Shown in pieces: positions 22,928 to 37,045 of a stretch of DNA of 64,000 nt. How positions within the stretch are numbered: the stretch's first letter is position 1; each line of letters starts with the position of its first letter. This DNA comes from Davidsoniella eucalypti (taxonomy: Eukaryota; Ascomycota; Sordariomycetes; Microascales; Ceratocystidaceae). The stretch lies in assembly GCA_004009845.1 (NCBI GenBank), contig RMBW01000017.1, positions 310,001-374,000 of the forward strand. The letters are read 5' to 3'. Below the pieces are notes generated by a model that saw only the letters and a list, made by a program, of their open reading frames with translations, did no database searches and was not told the origin of the DNA. The translations under genes and the position numbers were made by a program.

Positions 22928-25900
22928 ATAGCTTTTTGGCCACCGGGGCGTCTAAGTCTGAAGTTTCGAGTAATTTTAGAGAAAACTGAAGAGGCATATA
23001 TGCATACAAATGATCGCATCGACGTATGTATCAAAGGCGTTTCTTGATCAATGGGCTTAGTTTAGGCTGGACTAATTAGCGTACTTTGAGCTTTGCACTA
23101 AAAGCTTGGGATGTAGCTAGCAAAAAAAACAAATCCCTTCTAAGCTGTATCATTTCCGTCCGCATCATCTTTTTTCTCTTTTGGCGCCGATTCCTTCTTG
23201 GGCCATTGGGAACAACACACTTAGCCTATTGTGTTTTCTTATTTCTTCTGCTGTTTGTTTACATCGTCAGGTGCCATCCATGTTTTATTCTTTTTGTTCT
23301 CCGTGAGGAATTTATTTGTTCTTGTTAATTTTTTTATTTTTTGGCTACCGCCTCGTGGTCTTCCCTTTGACAGGATAGCCCTTGTTTACATGTTTTCTAT
23401 TTTTCGAGCAAGAAACCTGCCAACTCATCCAAAGGACCACCAGCTTGAGATGGACATGATCGGCATGCTCGGTTAGAAGAACGTCTCGTGACCAAGTATG
23501 CATTTTATTTTTTATAACGGCGCCATCATTTGAATCGTCATACTAGAGACATCTATACCCACCGATCGAATGATAACCAAGTTCTTCAATTGAATGCTGA
23601 TTATCCCACGTTGGCATGTCAAAATAAGCTCGTCAGCAACAATATCACCATATCATGACTGTGACGTTATAGTCCGAACACAGCCTCGCCTCACTTTCTT
23701 ATATTTAGTAGAATGCATATCTCTTAAGACGTAGGCGTTATCAACCCATATGCAAAGTGGATTTGACTACTACATATAAGGCCTCCTTTTCTTGCATATG
23801 TATGTATATGTCTCTTGCTTCTACTCTACGTCGAATGTATGGCCACTGCGACCTTAGCCATGCTGCGTTTGATGGCATGATGCCACGTAGCAACTTTCCT
23901 CCTTCCATCCCTTCATGTGTACTTGAAAAGGGACTGGACAGTCTAAAGCCTAGTCGAATCATCTGAGAAGCCCTGATATTCGATGCTTTGCGTAAAGTAT
24001 ATTCTTGAAATATCTTAACCTCTCTATTTTACACATAACTATGACAAACTAGATAAGGCCCAAGCTATACGGAATCTCGAGGTCGCACGTGAATAACCGA
24101 GACAGCTAGATCGCAAGATAGGAGTAAATACAATTTTGAGGCTCTCCTGTTTCACGAAGCACCAAGCAAGTGCCACAGTGCTAGATAAGTGGATACATAT
24201 ACGGGATATATGAACGTCGTTGCACTTGTGTTTCGGTGGTCGATATACCAAGTAGACGTACAAAACCGTCCCTTTTTTCATGTCTTTAGGTATAAAAATA
24301 TGGCATGGTATGGCATGAACACTCGGCAGAACAAAGTTGCATTTGTACATATCGATCTCCAGACAATAAAAACCAATCATCATCATTATGAAACGTTGGG
24401 CTATGATACGTAGAAATATAGCACCGTTCCTACTTGAAGACTGACTTGAGACTCCCGCACCATTTAATCTTATCTCTTCATAGCTCTGCCCAGTTCCATG
24501 GAATGGGCAGCTACCTAGCCTCAGCTTCCGTCTTACCATTCATATGGATAGCAATTGGTATGACAATGTCTTTATATGTTGCGGCTCTGCAACATCCATG
24601 AACCTAGTCACTTTGTAGAGCTCATGTTATTAGGCTATCGACTTTGAAGAGGCGTATGGACTTTAGTATATCGTTATGCACCCAAGCAGATATGCCAATA
24701 GTAAACCGGTCTAGATTTCTCATGATATAAATATTTCTATACACGGTATAGTATAGTATGCCTAAAGTCGATCATTTAAGCGGGGTATTTTTATGAACAA
24801 ATCGTCAACTTGGCCAGCACCTTGTCTCGTGACTTTGCATTTAAGGGGGGGATGGGCCCTATGGAACACGCAGGACAGAGTGAGAAACCGAAGGGAAATA
24901 TCGTTTATGCACCAGTGAAAAGATGAAAAGGTAAACTTGTGCAGTGGAGTCACATCGTCTTTCACGGCTCTGCTTGTCTAGTTCGTTGCTACTCGTCTTT
25001 TGCTGTTGCAGCCATACAACGCAGCAGGGGCTGGCTTTTTTAGCGTGAGACCTATAAGTCGGTTACATATGTTGGTTCAGAGTTTTCACCTGCGCTTACA
25101 GTTACTTTCTTCCTTTGTATGTCTAATTGTAGTGGGAAGAATGCAAAAGTTTCACCTTCAGTATCTCTACGTTCCTCCTTCGCTTCAAATTGTGGAAGAC
25201 TAGAAGAAGAGTATCAAGTATACAAGCTCGGAATCTTGTTTGGCTATCTGACCTGGTACTAACAATGTTGCTGCCGGTCTTTCTACAGAAATGGCTAGCC
25301 GCATGCCAAGTCCCAATCGAAGTTCAAGCCCCTCCTCTCCGTTACATGCCTGAGAGGAATCTATACCTGCCGTATAAGTGCAATTGACGAATTGCGTCTC
25401 AAAGGAATACAGATGATAGTGAGAGAGGGGTGTGCTAGTGTCGGCCGACCTGGGAATCTTAGACAAATATCAACGAGGGCACTATATACCCGCACGGAGC
25501 GGTTGCAGTCACAGAGACCGCAGAACTAAATCTGTATGTATCTGTATCTAGAAGCGAACCAAAGAAGTCCCCAGGAGCCAGAGGATGGAAGGGACCACTC
25601 AGACAAGACAAAGACACGGTCGGACCAACATGCGGCTTATTACTAACGAGAGTGGTGGTATACATGGCTGATGTAATGTTTCGAGACAGGAAACTTCTTC
25701 ATTAAAGCATAGAATCGGGCATGCATCGGGCAGCAATGAAGATCGGCGGTGTCGTACTCTCCGGTGAAGATAATTAATCAATCTCTGAGAGGCCTACGTG
25801 AATATCAGGGGATGCTACTAGAATGGCTGGTAGTGGTTTGAGTATGATAGAAAGCCTAGTGTATGAGCTCATAATGCTCTATGCTACTGATATAATTTCG

Positions 25901-28900
25901 CGGCCCGATGAGAACGAGAGTCGAATCCATGCTCAAGAAGAGACTTATATATCGAGGTTTGATTTCGGTCAAATAATCGTAGGAGCCATGCAATGAAACT
26001 ACGCCTTTTAAATGAATGGTACACAATGTCCACACTAGTTGATTACTGTCGTCATGCTTTGATTTTTTTTCTCTATATATTGCAAGGAGGGCTAACTAGC
26101 GACAGAGATCTATACATGTCGTAAATTTTTTTAATTAAATCACAAAAAAGGGCTCTTTTGTCACGGAAATGACAGACATGAGATTATCTATTCCCAAGAG
26201 AACTAAGTTTGTCATGAGCCAACCAAACAATCAACAAAGCACTGAGTAGCCTTCAAACCTGGAACTAGACACTAAACCGTACGAAGCATCTAATTGCCTG
26301 TTAGTTACTCGTTTAAAGATATAGTTAGGAACACTATAAGCTCTGAAGCTACTGATGCTTGGAGGATAGTTCCCCATAGGCGTTCCTGCGCATACACCTT
26401 CTAATTACAACCTTGCAGCATCGAATGTCTGTGTTGATTTTTACTATGAAGAATGAAAATGCGCTAATCCAGGGTGTCAAGAATCTGTGGGTTAGTTTCT
26501 ACTACGACAATGTTCATCGTCAGGATACGATAGCTTGATCGGGCTTCGAAGGATGGCCTGTACTTCATGATATATGTATAAAGACCCAGTTCAAAATAGC
26601 ACCTTGGACGTCCAATGTGGGCTGTTCCGCTGAATGCTATCATATGGTCTCTGGCGTCTTTGCTATTTACATCTTTTTCTGGAACAGAAAGTGTCAAAAG
26701 TTCAAGAGGGCGGGGCTTTTTTGTTCTAATTTGTACATATGTAGAAAGTGTGATGAGACGACGACAAAAGGTTACTTATGACAGAGCAACCACCAATATA
26801 GCTAGTTGTAAGGAGCCATGCCATGGGGTTAGGAATGATGTAGTAGTGCTCCGTTGAATGAGGTTTTCTATCTTGTTCTGTTCTGCTCGCAGAAGGAATG
26901 GTAAGAAGTGACAGAAAGAAATAGGTTGATTGGAAGCAAAAGAAATCGTAGATCCTAAGTCCGATATTTGGGCAAGTAGGTAGTAGCACGTAACAGTCCT
27001 ATTATGTATGTAGGTGGAGGTGCACACTTACAGATCAGTGCGGTGCGTGTGGAGCTCTTTCGAGAGAACGTGATGCGAGCAAGCTCATGCAAACCCTGCA
27101 ATTTGTGCTGCAGGGCGAGCCAAAAGTTATATGTGAAAAGAACACTGGCACTAACACTAGTAGCAGCACTAGTATTATCAAAACAACAGAGCAGTACGTA
27201 GTTGCATTGTAGCCAAGAGCAAAGATATATCATATCCAGGCGGAATGGTTCACGGAAGAGCCCAAGATAAATGGTTCTTAATGCCGGCGACCCCGCCGAA
27301 GTCAGTAACGAAGGAGCACAAATATATTCCAGGTCCTTGCATAGACGAGCCGCGTGAGGGTCACCTGGTGACTGACTGGGACTGAAATTGGCCCAGAAGC
27401 CATGATATAATGGGCTCGCCGCTGCTAGCTGGACAAGCAAAGCAGGACTTTTCTTTGTCGGTGGTTGGTTAGCTGGATGGGATAGGATGAGATGGGATGG
27501 TTGGTTGGTAGGCTCGCTGGTCAATTGGCTTTGTTGTGCTGGTCGTCGTTGCTCTGTCTTGTTGGTTGCTAGGCTGGCTGGCCGCCCTGCTTTGGTCTGG
27601 GGAAAATTCCGCATTAGTCACTAGAGAAGGTCTCAGGCCCCATCCATCTCCGCATTTTGATGTCAACCAGCACTGGGGAAATACCGTGACGGGGATCATA
27701 AAGGGTCCGTGAACAAGGAGGGAAGTGCAGAATGTAAGTCGACGGCGACGATGTCCGACTAGTTTTTGATATTGACCATGCTGCTGATTAGATCTGCCGG
27801 CTCCAATGTCAACATCTAAGGCCTTCAGTCATCAATAAAAAATCCGGCCGCCAGGTGGCGTCCAGCTGGCACCAGGGTTCGCTCACACTATCGGAGGATG
27901 ATTCAGTCAGCTGCAGCAACTGCACTTGATGTCTCGGCCACAACATCCGTACTGATTTGCGTACAGCGCATCTTGTTTTGATTTCAGATAGAGCACGGTA
28001 GTTGCGGCTAATCGTCAAAAAGAATTCAGGATTGCGAACGCCATACTTTTATCTTTGCGGTACCACCATTCCAGGTACCTGCCATTCATCGCACCAGACA
28101 AGCCACTTATAGGATGTCTATTTAAAACATTTATACAGTTCATTACAATGAGTAATTGTGTCCCATTATAGAAGGCATCGTAAAGAAGACTCCAATTATC
28201 TCCATGGTTTCTTACGTTAGACACAGTAATCCTGATGATGTCCTTACTAACCATTAACATCTTCACTTAAGTGATAACGACAACTCTTCTCTGCCCTAGC
28301 CCTCGCGATGTCACATTTCTGTCATCATCTCATTTCCATATTAACGTGAACTGTCCGATACATTCTTTATCACAGCTTGCTTACTGCCCGCTCAATTCTT
28401 CCTATTCCCTTCCTTTCAGTCAGCTTATCACATCGCCACCATAATCCGCACTAGCACCACATTTGCAGCCACAATATGCATCTACTTGGCCAAACATACT
28501 ATATTTGGCCTTAATTCACTTCTATATTGCCTAATATTGTCACAAGTCCTCTAGGCGTCTGACATACTTCACCATGTACCACCAACCTCAAGGCCTCCTC
28601 AGTACAAAGGTAATAACCTGTCAGCCGCCAATAGCGCTCATGCGAAAGATATACAAACGCAATAGAGCCGGAACGAGACAAGGCAGATATGGTCATTCAG
28701 AAAATATAGCCAAGGAGGGCTTGCAAGGCGGTAACTTGCGTCAGACGTGCATTGTCACAGTGGATCATCGAGTGCATACTCTTGTCCCAAACAAGCCGTG
28801 ACCCCTCAGGATGACCCCGGAAAATGTCACCAACAGCCCGTGAAGGAAACGACGGCTGACCCTGGCTCTTCTCCTCCTACTCCTCCTTCTCCTCCATCTA

Positions 28901-31900
28901 CTAGTCTGTCCGGCGCTCCCTCAGATTCTCCTCCTCATGTCCGTCTACATACGTTTGTTCTGTATGTATAGTGTTTTCTTCGAATGAAGCAATTCATTGA
29001 TTACATTAGTAGCTATCCATTCTTGGTCAGCCACCATAATATACTAGTGTACAAAACAGACACAGTTACAACAAACGATTTCCCATCATGCTACCCCGCA
29101 TATATCGCCAAACCTTCAGCCTAGCTGGCTGTCATATCTTCAATCGCCCTACATAATATATAACTTTAGATGTCTACAAGAGCCCTCGGTGAAAGGGCTT
29201 TCCCATCTAGTCTATTGATATCTCACATACCAGCCGGCACATAAACGTACATGTGTACATATGCAGACACACTTGCAGATAGAAACAACCATTACCTGAA
29301 AGGTAGCATACTTCATGCATGTCCCGTGTCTTTCAGAGTGTTGATTCCTCATCAGTTACATCAAGGTTGGCATAGCAAATTCAATCTTGTGCAATTCAAA
29401 ATAAAACGTATTACTGTATTAAGTGTGATACATCTTTATCTAGGCTAGATCATGTCTCCCCAATGGACACATAGTGGCTCTACAGGTATGTACATCCATA
29501 AGCCTTGATATATCTGTATACATTCAAATCGTCTCTCCAAGCTTGTATGTCAAACATACACATACAGACATATCTGTAAAAACAACATCAACTTCGATCC
29601 TACATTTGCTGCATTTGCTGCATGCCACCATACCTAGTAGAAATCTGTGCGTCGCCGAACTCTCCATTGGCCCTGGCTGTCCCGGGTACTTATAACAATG
29701 GCTAGTAGTGATCGGCAGCATGAATTCTCAGTCATACCTTGAATGAGGAGAAGAATAGAATGTACGCAGCCCGCCACCATGGTGACGTCGAACTTGGTAT
29801 CATGTCTCTTCATGGCAAAAACCCTACATATACACCTATAGTTTTACACAGTTGTACATAGGAACATGCACAGTAAATACATGTTTACCTATATACATGT
29901 TTGTATATATCTTGTATTGATAATCCATGTCAAGAGGTAACAGTAATCATATTCACTTACCAGCAGCGGCCTGAGGCTGGGCATGGCGTAGGATGAGACG
30001 GTAACCTTCCAATTCTGTTTGGCTATACCTCATAAAGATGCAATAATCCGGAAATTTTTCCAGTTATCCTTTTTGCCTTCCAACGACGTACCTTGAACTT
30101 CAGAGTTTTCATTATCCTGCCAATGGGAATACACTGGCCTCAATATTCGGTACGACTGGTCTAAGCTTTATGGAGCATATAGAGTGACTGCATTGAATGT
30201 AAATGCTACAGTCTTACTAGCATTATCTGTGATATAACACAAGCATCAACAAGATTTCCACCTAACTTATAGATGTTATATAGCAGGGGGGATGGCAATT
30301 GTGCGTTGCAGCCGTCTCACGGTGGTGGTCAATACAAAGCCTGATATCACCATCATAAGCAAATTTAAATGTAGTCATCTCATATCCAGTATCTTGGGGT
30401 CTTACGGAATACTATTATAACATAGTTTACTGACATAACGCTATTCCATAGTCTATAACCGACACTGCAAGTATACTAGTATCACGATTGATACTTTATT
30501 TCAATGTTCATATGGTAAGGTAGCCAGATATGATGTGTGTATGTCAGTCTACCTAGGAGCGGATATCTACTTAACGTCACACGAATTAAAGGACCCTTTA
30601 AAGCGACCGAACCCGTACAAAATTCACTAATTAATTGTACATGAAACATCAAGTCGCCAGTCTATCATGTGACTTTGACTTTATCGTATTGTTATGTAAC
30701 GTCTTGATAGATTTGGATTATTTTTACTTTTACTTTTTTGCGCTATAGCTATCAGAACTTCTTGGTGGCCATGCATATGAACATATATAGATGTGTTCGT
30801 AAATAAACGAATGTTCATGCATTCTATATTCTTGATAGTAATAGCCGAATCAAGAGTTATCTTTAGGGTTATCACTTGCATTCGAACAGAGCTAAGCACT
30901 TTTAGTCTAGGAAATGATATCACTTTGCAACAATCACGATATTTGTATGTATAAAGAGAAAAAAACCTATAGAACACATCGCCACACTATCAATGCTACC
31001 ACAAATTGGTGACATGATATCCAATACATAGCTCTTTATAGTGTCTTAAAGATAGCTAAAAATGTCGGAGCCGACGTACCCTTACCTGATGTATTTTGTA
31101 TACAACTAAATGGAGCATCCCAAGCACAATTGTGGTCCTTGTAGTGGATAACAGCATAATGCGATATATGATCAAAATATCTTCTGTCGCAGTAGTTCAG
31201 ACACTGTCTTCGGTTTTTAAAAAAAAAAATTTTATACAAAGCAAAAAGAATAAATAGACACAACCTCTGGTAATAGGCACATAAACTTCTAGAACCAACC
31301 TTTTGATAAAAAATGTATAAATGGTAGTTAACTTGAAATATCAACACAACCTAATCCAGGGTTTGTTTAGGGTGATGCATTCGGCGTCTCAAAACCGGCC
31401 ACATGAGCAAGCACAAGGACCAACAAGGTAAAACAAAACACATATGAACAGAATGGGAACATTAGAAAAACGGACAATTGACAGGGTACGCTGTATTAAC
31501 AATTAATTCGTGCGTTTTGTCTTCATTATACACGATATATTCAGCCATAAGTACAACCACGTTAAGATCTTCCCATACATATACGTAGTTATAAGTAATT
31601 GCACATGGTAGATTTCTCATAGCTGGCAGCTTCCTTGTCACGATAGTCATGCATCTCTCGACACGTAAGCTAGTGGTCTATAAATGAATACCTAGAGCGG
31701 TCAGTCTTCCTACCGTCACGATCGAATTGCTAAGTTCAGTCGTAAAGGGCAAAGCAAAACAGGAAGAACAGACATGATACGATTGTAGGATAGCTTTCCT
31801 TACATTCTAACTCACGGTCCCTATCTTTATGCTTTACAGTGTAACCCGGATTCGAACTTCCAAGACCAAAGACAAACAGAACGATGTAGTCCTTGTTTGT

Positions 31901-34900
31901 TACTACATACCCAAGATTAGAAAGAGAGAGACAAACATGTAAATGTAAATTCCAGTAATAACTCAAAGATAGTCACGGATAACTAACTAAATGATTTAGA
32001 GCACACAAACCAGGCTAGCTAAAATTCAAAATGCATACTTTCGACATGCCTTCCCTCTTCCCTGAGCTGCTGGTTCTCTCTCTCTCTCCTGCATGATCGG
32101 GCCCAGATCCATTGGACAAGAAGATAATAATGAGAAAATAAAATAAAGTAAAGAAAAAGCAATAAACCCCGACAGACCACTTGACCCACCATCGTCATCG
32201 ACGGGTTCACGTGCCCGTTTTCCGGCGCTGAAGAACCACTTTTGCTGCCACTGTGACCCTGGCCGCTTATTTTCTAGGTGTGTTTTTTTTCTTCTCTTGT
32301 TTTTCTTTCGTTTCTGTACTTGTCTCGTATTGGCCCAAAAAACAGTAAATACAGAATAAGTGTGGCATTTGAAGGACAGACGCCAGTTCATCCCTGGTGC
32401 AGTCTCGTGGTGTTTTTTTTTTCATCGTTTTTCCTATATTCCAAAGTGACTCTACTATGCTGTATACTTCGCCTAGCATCGATATATCACCTATTTTCGA
32501 TACTTCTTATTTTCTTGTCTTATTGCCCCCTCTCCTCCCAAAAAGGCCAGAGTCAGACCATGGATGCAAACAGAGGATCTCGCAGGACCAAATAAAGAAC
32601 AGCACCAACGATGTCTAAACAAGCAGAACCCTGTCTGCTGCCAGCCGCCTGCTCTTCTTGATACTTGCTTCTGCTTTGTTCACGCCACGACCCGCTCATG
32701 ATGAGGTTTAATGTCTTGTTAGCCTGCTTTCTTGCCTGTTTTGTCAGCCACCTATTATTTAGGAATGCTGAAACAGTGAGGAGAGCCATCGGCGATCACT
32801 GCAAGGCTACCTGTCCATGGACCTGGGTGCACATAGTGTTGTATGTAATAATGGTGCATCAAATCGTACTATTGCTACCAGTTTGCCAACATATAACGCT
32901 AGTTCAACACCCCTTGTGGATGTTGTCCTCTATAAGTAGGTTATATTACAGCCTATCCAGATACACCACTGGTGTTTGAAGATTCTACATGTGTAGAGTT
33001 TAGGCGCACATCAAAAGGGGGGGGCTTCTTTGAAGAACACTGATATCATCACGTCAACGGTACAGTAGAAACGAAGGTATATCGCCGTCTAACTAAACTA
33101 CTCGGCTCTGCATCCGTGCTGTCTATGCCGTCTATGAGTAAGTATTATGCACATATATGTATTTATGTACATACATATAGTAGATCAACTCTTTGCAGCT
33201 TATTGGTGCCGCAGCGCTTATTAGGGCTGGTTCGCGAGTTGCTGCTATGTGGGCTGCATTGTGCAGTTGGCTAGCAATGCAAAGAAGAACACAAAAGTAC
33301 GGCCTAAGTAACCAAGCAACAGAGGGAGACCAAAATTATCAAACGGTATCCGTGCCCGAGAACACGGGAAGCCCGCCCAACAGCATACCAGCTGGTTTGG
33401 TGACGCCGTTTTCTTTTTAGCGTATATGTATATGTACTGCGCCGTAGCCCTCGCTTGGACTCCTTGACGAAAGCCCGTCTACTAGTAGTTATTACAGCTA
33501 CATACATACATCTGTATGTGTACTATATATAGCGGCTTCTATGTTGCCATGTATGTTTCCCTTTTCTCTTCATCAGCTCTGTCTCTTGTGTTTATATTTC
33601 TCTTTACTCTCATACAAACTAGAAAGAACCACTTTCAGCTTCTCTTAAGGCCCCACTCGATTGCTTGTATCCAACCGCATCGTTTTTAAGCGCAGTCCGT
33701 TCCGAGACTTGAAGATACTTCCAAGTAAGCATTACAGGCCAGTATTTGTTTGTGTTTTGGCATACGGAGCCAAACCAGTCAAAGTACTGTTATGTACTTG
33801 TGGGTCTAGTCCCAATTAGGCATGGATCATTACGGGGGCATTTGGTCACGAGGTGTCTAGTAGTACATCGTAAAACTATCAATAAATCGTGCTGGAGGGG
33901 TAAGTGCGACTTCCTTTTCCAGCAGCCTATAGCCAATCAACCAGCCTCCAGGTTGTTTTGCCGGCCCGTCATGTTGTCGAGAAAGAGCCTCGAATTTAGG
34001 ATGTTTTTTTTGAATTTTGTTCATGGAATTCACTGCGTTTTTGGTGCGCGTAAGTCCCTAAAAACCTGGCATGCTCATCTGATTTTTTTCCTGCTTTTGC
34101 TTACTACCACAACCCTAAATGGAACTGTAAACCCCAACTTAGGCGAAGATTTGTGTTCGACGACAAAGAGTGATCTTACGGTTGCAGGAAAACATGATTT
34201 CATGGTTGCCTTTTCTCATTGAACATGACATAGCTCATTGGAGGAACCAACTGTCAAGTCAACGCAGAAGAGCATTTGTGTGCTTATACAAACTAACCAG
34301 TCATTAATCGTAAAACAGAAAAAAAGGTCGGTTGTCTGCGTTGCCACCGTATTTACCGCCAACCTAGGCTAGGCCTGAGACTGGCCTGTCCTCGTGACGT
34401 TCTTTTTTCCCTACACTGTCAGCTCTTATATCTGCCATGCTCACGCGGCGAAACATTACTCGAAATCGAGAAACAAGATGAAAGGAAATATAAGAAACCT
34501 AAACTAGACAGGGCAAACACATTCACTCCTGGCCCCTGCTGTGAAGAGGCTCAAAATATCGATTGGTATCACGTCCGGTTTCTGATGAGGGCCGGCAAGG
34601 GTGAGCCACACACCTTACTGACATGATTATAGGATACATTCGTTTCAAAGAAAGGGCCTCCTATTTATATCTGATGACAGCGAATCCAATCCCTTGGCTA
34701 GCCAAGTTCCCTGAGTGATGTCATTGGGCGTGCTTCTGTATGGTTCAATGATTCATAGGGCTTGTACCTGGGTACTGATTGGGCCTGGTATATTGAATTG
34801 TAAAGATAAAAACAAAGTTGAGAGTCTGGACGCTGAGTTGACGACCCTAAAAAGCAGACTCTTACTTCGATCTCGTGATCAATGTGGAATGGAAAACAAA

Positions 34901-35559
34901 ACATCGAATTGAGATCAACACCAAGGATGGGGTTCTGGAACATATGCTTCTCGAGCCACCTATGAGGCTTTAGCGTGGTGGTCCTCATTGATTTAGAACT
35001 GGGGATATATGACATATAAATACTAGGGAAAAATACATCTTCATAGCTCTATAGCTCCATAAGATTAATGAATTAAAAAAAACCACAGGAAAAAACCCCT
35101 TTCAGTTCAAATGCATTGATACAGTGATTCTTCACTTCATGATGATCAATGCTGAACAATACTACTGAAAAACTACTCAGTAGGTTGCTGTACATGTAAG
35201 AACACTAACGTTCCGCATACAGACACATGTATTACATAGATGTTAGCGTTCATATAGTTCCGGCCTCAGTATCAAGAGGCCCACTGAAAAAAAAAGGTTG
35301 AATAAAAACATGAAAGGCCTTGGCTCGAAAGATAGAAGGCGCTGTAGAAAAAATAGAGAAAGGACATTCATCTGCTGACCCGAAAAAACTGCTCTGAAGC
35401 CCCGCACGACTGCAGCGAACTTGGGTAGTTTCCTCAGTTCCCTCGCCTACTTGTCCTTCTTGTTTGTACTTTACTTCTCTCAAAGCTTGCCTAGTTGTAG
35501 GAAGGGGAAGAGCTTGGTTGTTCCGTATTTTTCTGTAACTTAGTTATCTTTCTAGAGCA
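22928..35559. other. 12.6 kb interval with no recognised gene
   Basis: No frame of useful length resembles a known family. Visible structure includes a near-perfect palindrome at 24486-24510, a tract of GGTTGGTTAGC-like repeats and GGGAT/GATGG phrases around 27460-27560 that opens a spurious 219-codon minus-strand frame, and a possible isolated minus-strand exon at 29957-30033 ending in a GTAAGT donor. No transposase, reverse transcriptase or long terminal repeats were seen. Given the large introns in URM1, small split genes here may have escaped me. Confidence 0.45.
24486..24510. repeat. 25-bp near-perfect palindrome
   Basis: The outer arms CTGCCCA and TGGGCAG are exact reverse complements. 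Inside lies the perfect palindrome TTCCATGGAA, offset by one unpaired G. It is isolated in gene-free sequence. Confidence 0.8.
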
Positions 35560-37045
35560 CGCTTTTGAATACTCTTTTCTGAGCCACCCACCTCTAAATA
35601 TTTTTACATTTCTTCACCTCTACAAAAAATATTTCTTCTCTCCTCCCTTTCCTTTGCGAGCCCCAAAATCTTGCATTTGCAACTTGCCTCATCTCTATTG
35701 TGAATTCATCAGTCTTCCCGCTCCAGTAAAAAGACTATTACACTGCCAAGGTTAGTTTCGTCGCCTACATGATTATTACATCCACCAACAACACCCTAGA
35801 CAGCGTAGAGATCGCCATGCTACTACTGAGGCACCTCTGGACATCGATGCTTTGCTAGGACTGCCAGCAGTGGATTTTCTATGTATTTTCATTAAACACT
35901 CTGCATTCACTATCTTGGGAATCTTGTACCATTTGTCGAAATCGTATTTATTGGATTATGAAAGTTGCTGCCTTTCTGTCACAGTGCTGCATTTCTACCT
36001 ACCCCCGTTCATATGGTATGCCGTCAACGATTGGCTTCTAGACTTATATGGCCTGGCGCTTCGCCTGGTCGCAAGTAACTTGCAGGCAGTGCTTGGGCTA
36101 AGAACAATTACCGTAGTCCGCCATTACCATCATCACCATCTACCTCCCCCTCCCCAAAACACCAATGCCAACATGACGAGTGTACCCAGTACATTCTGTA
36201 TATTCTAGGCGTGTCCAGCATCCTACTTGCATTGAGGTACAGGTACCCAGTTTGCGCAGCCAGCCAGCTAACAGCTCCGCTGATCCTTTGTATGGATGTA
36301 TGCAGAACGTAGAACGTAGAACGCAGACGCAGAACGCAGCACCACAACGGATCAGAACGCAGACATACAAAAACATAAACCAGACAACCTAGACCTGACC
36401 TCGCCCACCCCAGTGCTTCAGCCAACGTTGAATTCGATAAAACGCTTCAGTGCCCCCCGCCTTTTCGTCACAAGATCTCTCCATCGTCTCTTGTATTATC
36501 GCGCTGAATTGTTGATTTTTTTTTCCCTCTCACACTCTCTTTCCCAAGGTAATTTATTGTCTCGCCTCAACCTAGCAGTAAACTCCACTGCAATTGCTCT
36601 CCCTTTCTCCTGGCCACACACCATTCTTTTTAAGTTTTTTATTTTATTTTGGATTTTTGGATTTTGCTTTTTATCCCTTTTCTTTCGGCTTGCGGCGTCG
36701 ACTGCCTTACTGCTTCTTTGTGTTGCATACTATGATCTTCTGCCTGTCCAATTGCTAGTCTTACAATTTCCAGACCTCGACTCTGCAATTCACTTGTCCG
36801 GTTACCCCGTTAATTTCATGGCTGCTGTTTTCTAACCATTTGGTCTACCACACAGTTACCCCTCCCGTACTTGGAATTACCCTACATATTGCCTGCCACC
36901 ACAGACCATCCGTCACATTCACATCCATTTCAAATTATCGAAGAGGAACTGCGAAACACCTAGACGACTAACGACATCGATTTACATATCATATCATCTT
37001 TTTTCTTTTTTTTTCTTTCTTTTTTTCTTTTCCAAAACACTCAAA
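35560..37045 (+). promoter_or_regulatory. Long upstream region and leader of the GSK3 gene
   Basis: About 1.5 kb upstream of the GSK3 ATG is pyrimidine-rich in several blocks: about 35600-35760, 36460-36700, and an almost pure T/C tract at 36990-37035 immediately before the ATG. A potential 5' leader donor (AAG/GTTAGT) occurs at about 35750, so a leader intron is possible. Short open frames here have no family resemblance. C/T-rich leaders next to the start codon are common in well-expressed fungal genes. Confidence 0.4.

Noticed and set aside
24039..24539. Minus-strand 166-codon open frame
   Set aside because: No recognisable domain, an amino-acid make-up like random AT-rich DNA, and it overlaps an obvious palindrome.
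26955..27614. Minus-strand 219-codon open frame
   Set aside because: Its N-terminal half comes from simple GGTTGGTTAG/GGGAT-type repeats, it has no family resemblance and no splice context, and the hydrophobic remainder looks random.
31840..31880. Reverse-strand GTTCGAATCC, a B-box match
   Set aside because: The flanking bases do not form a T stem and no acceptor or anticodon stem could be found.
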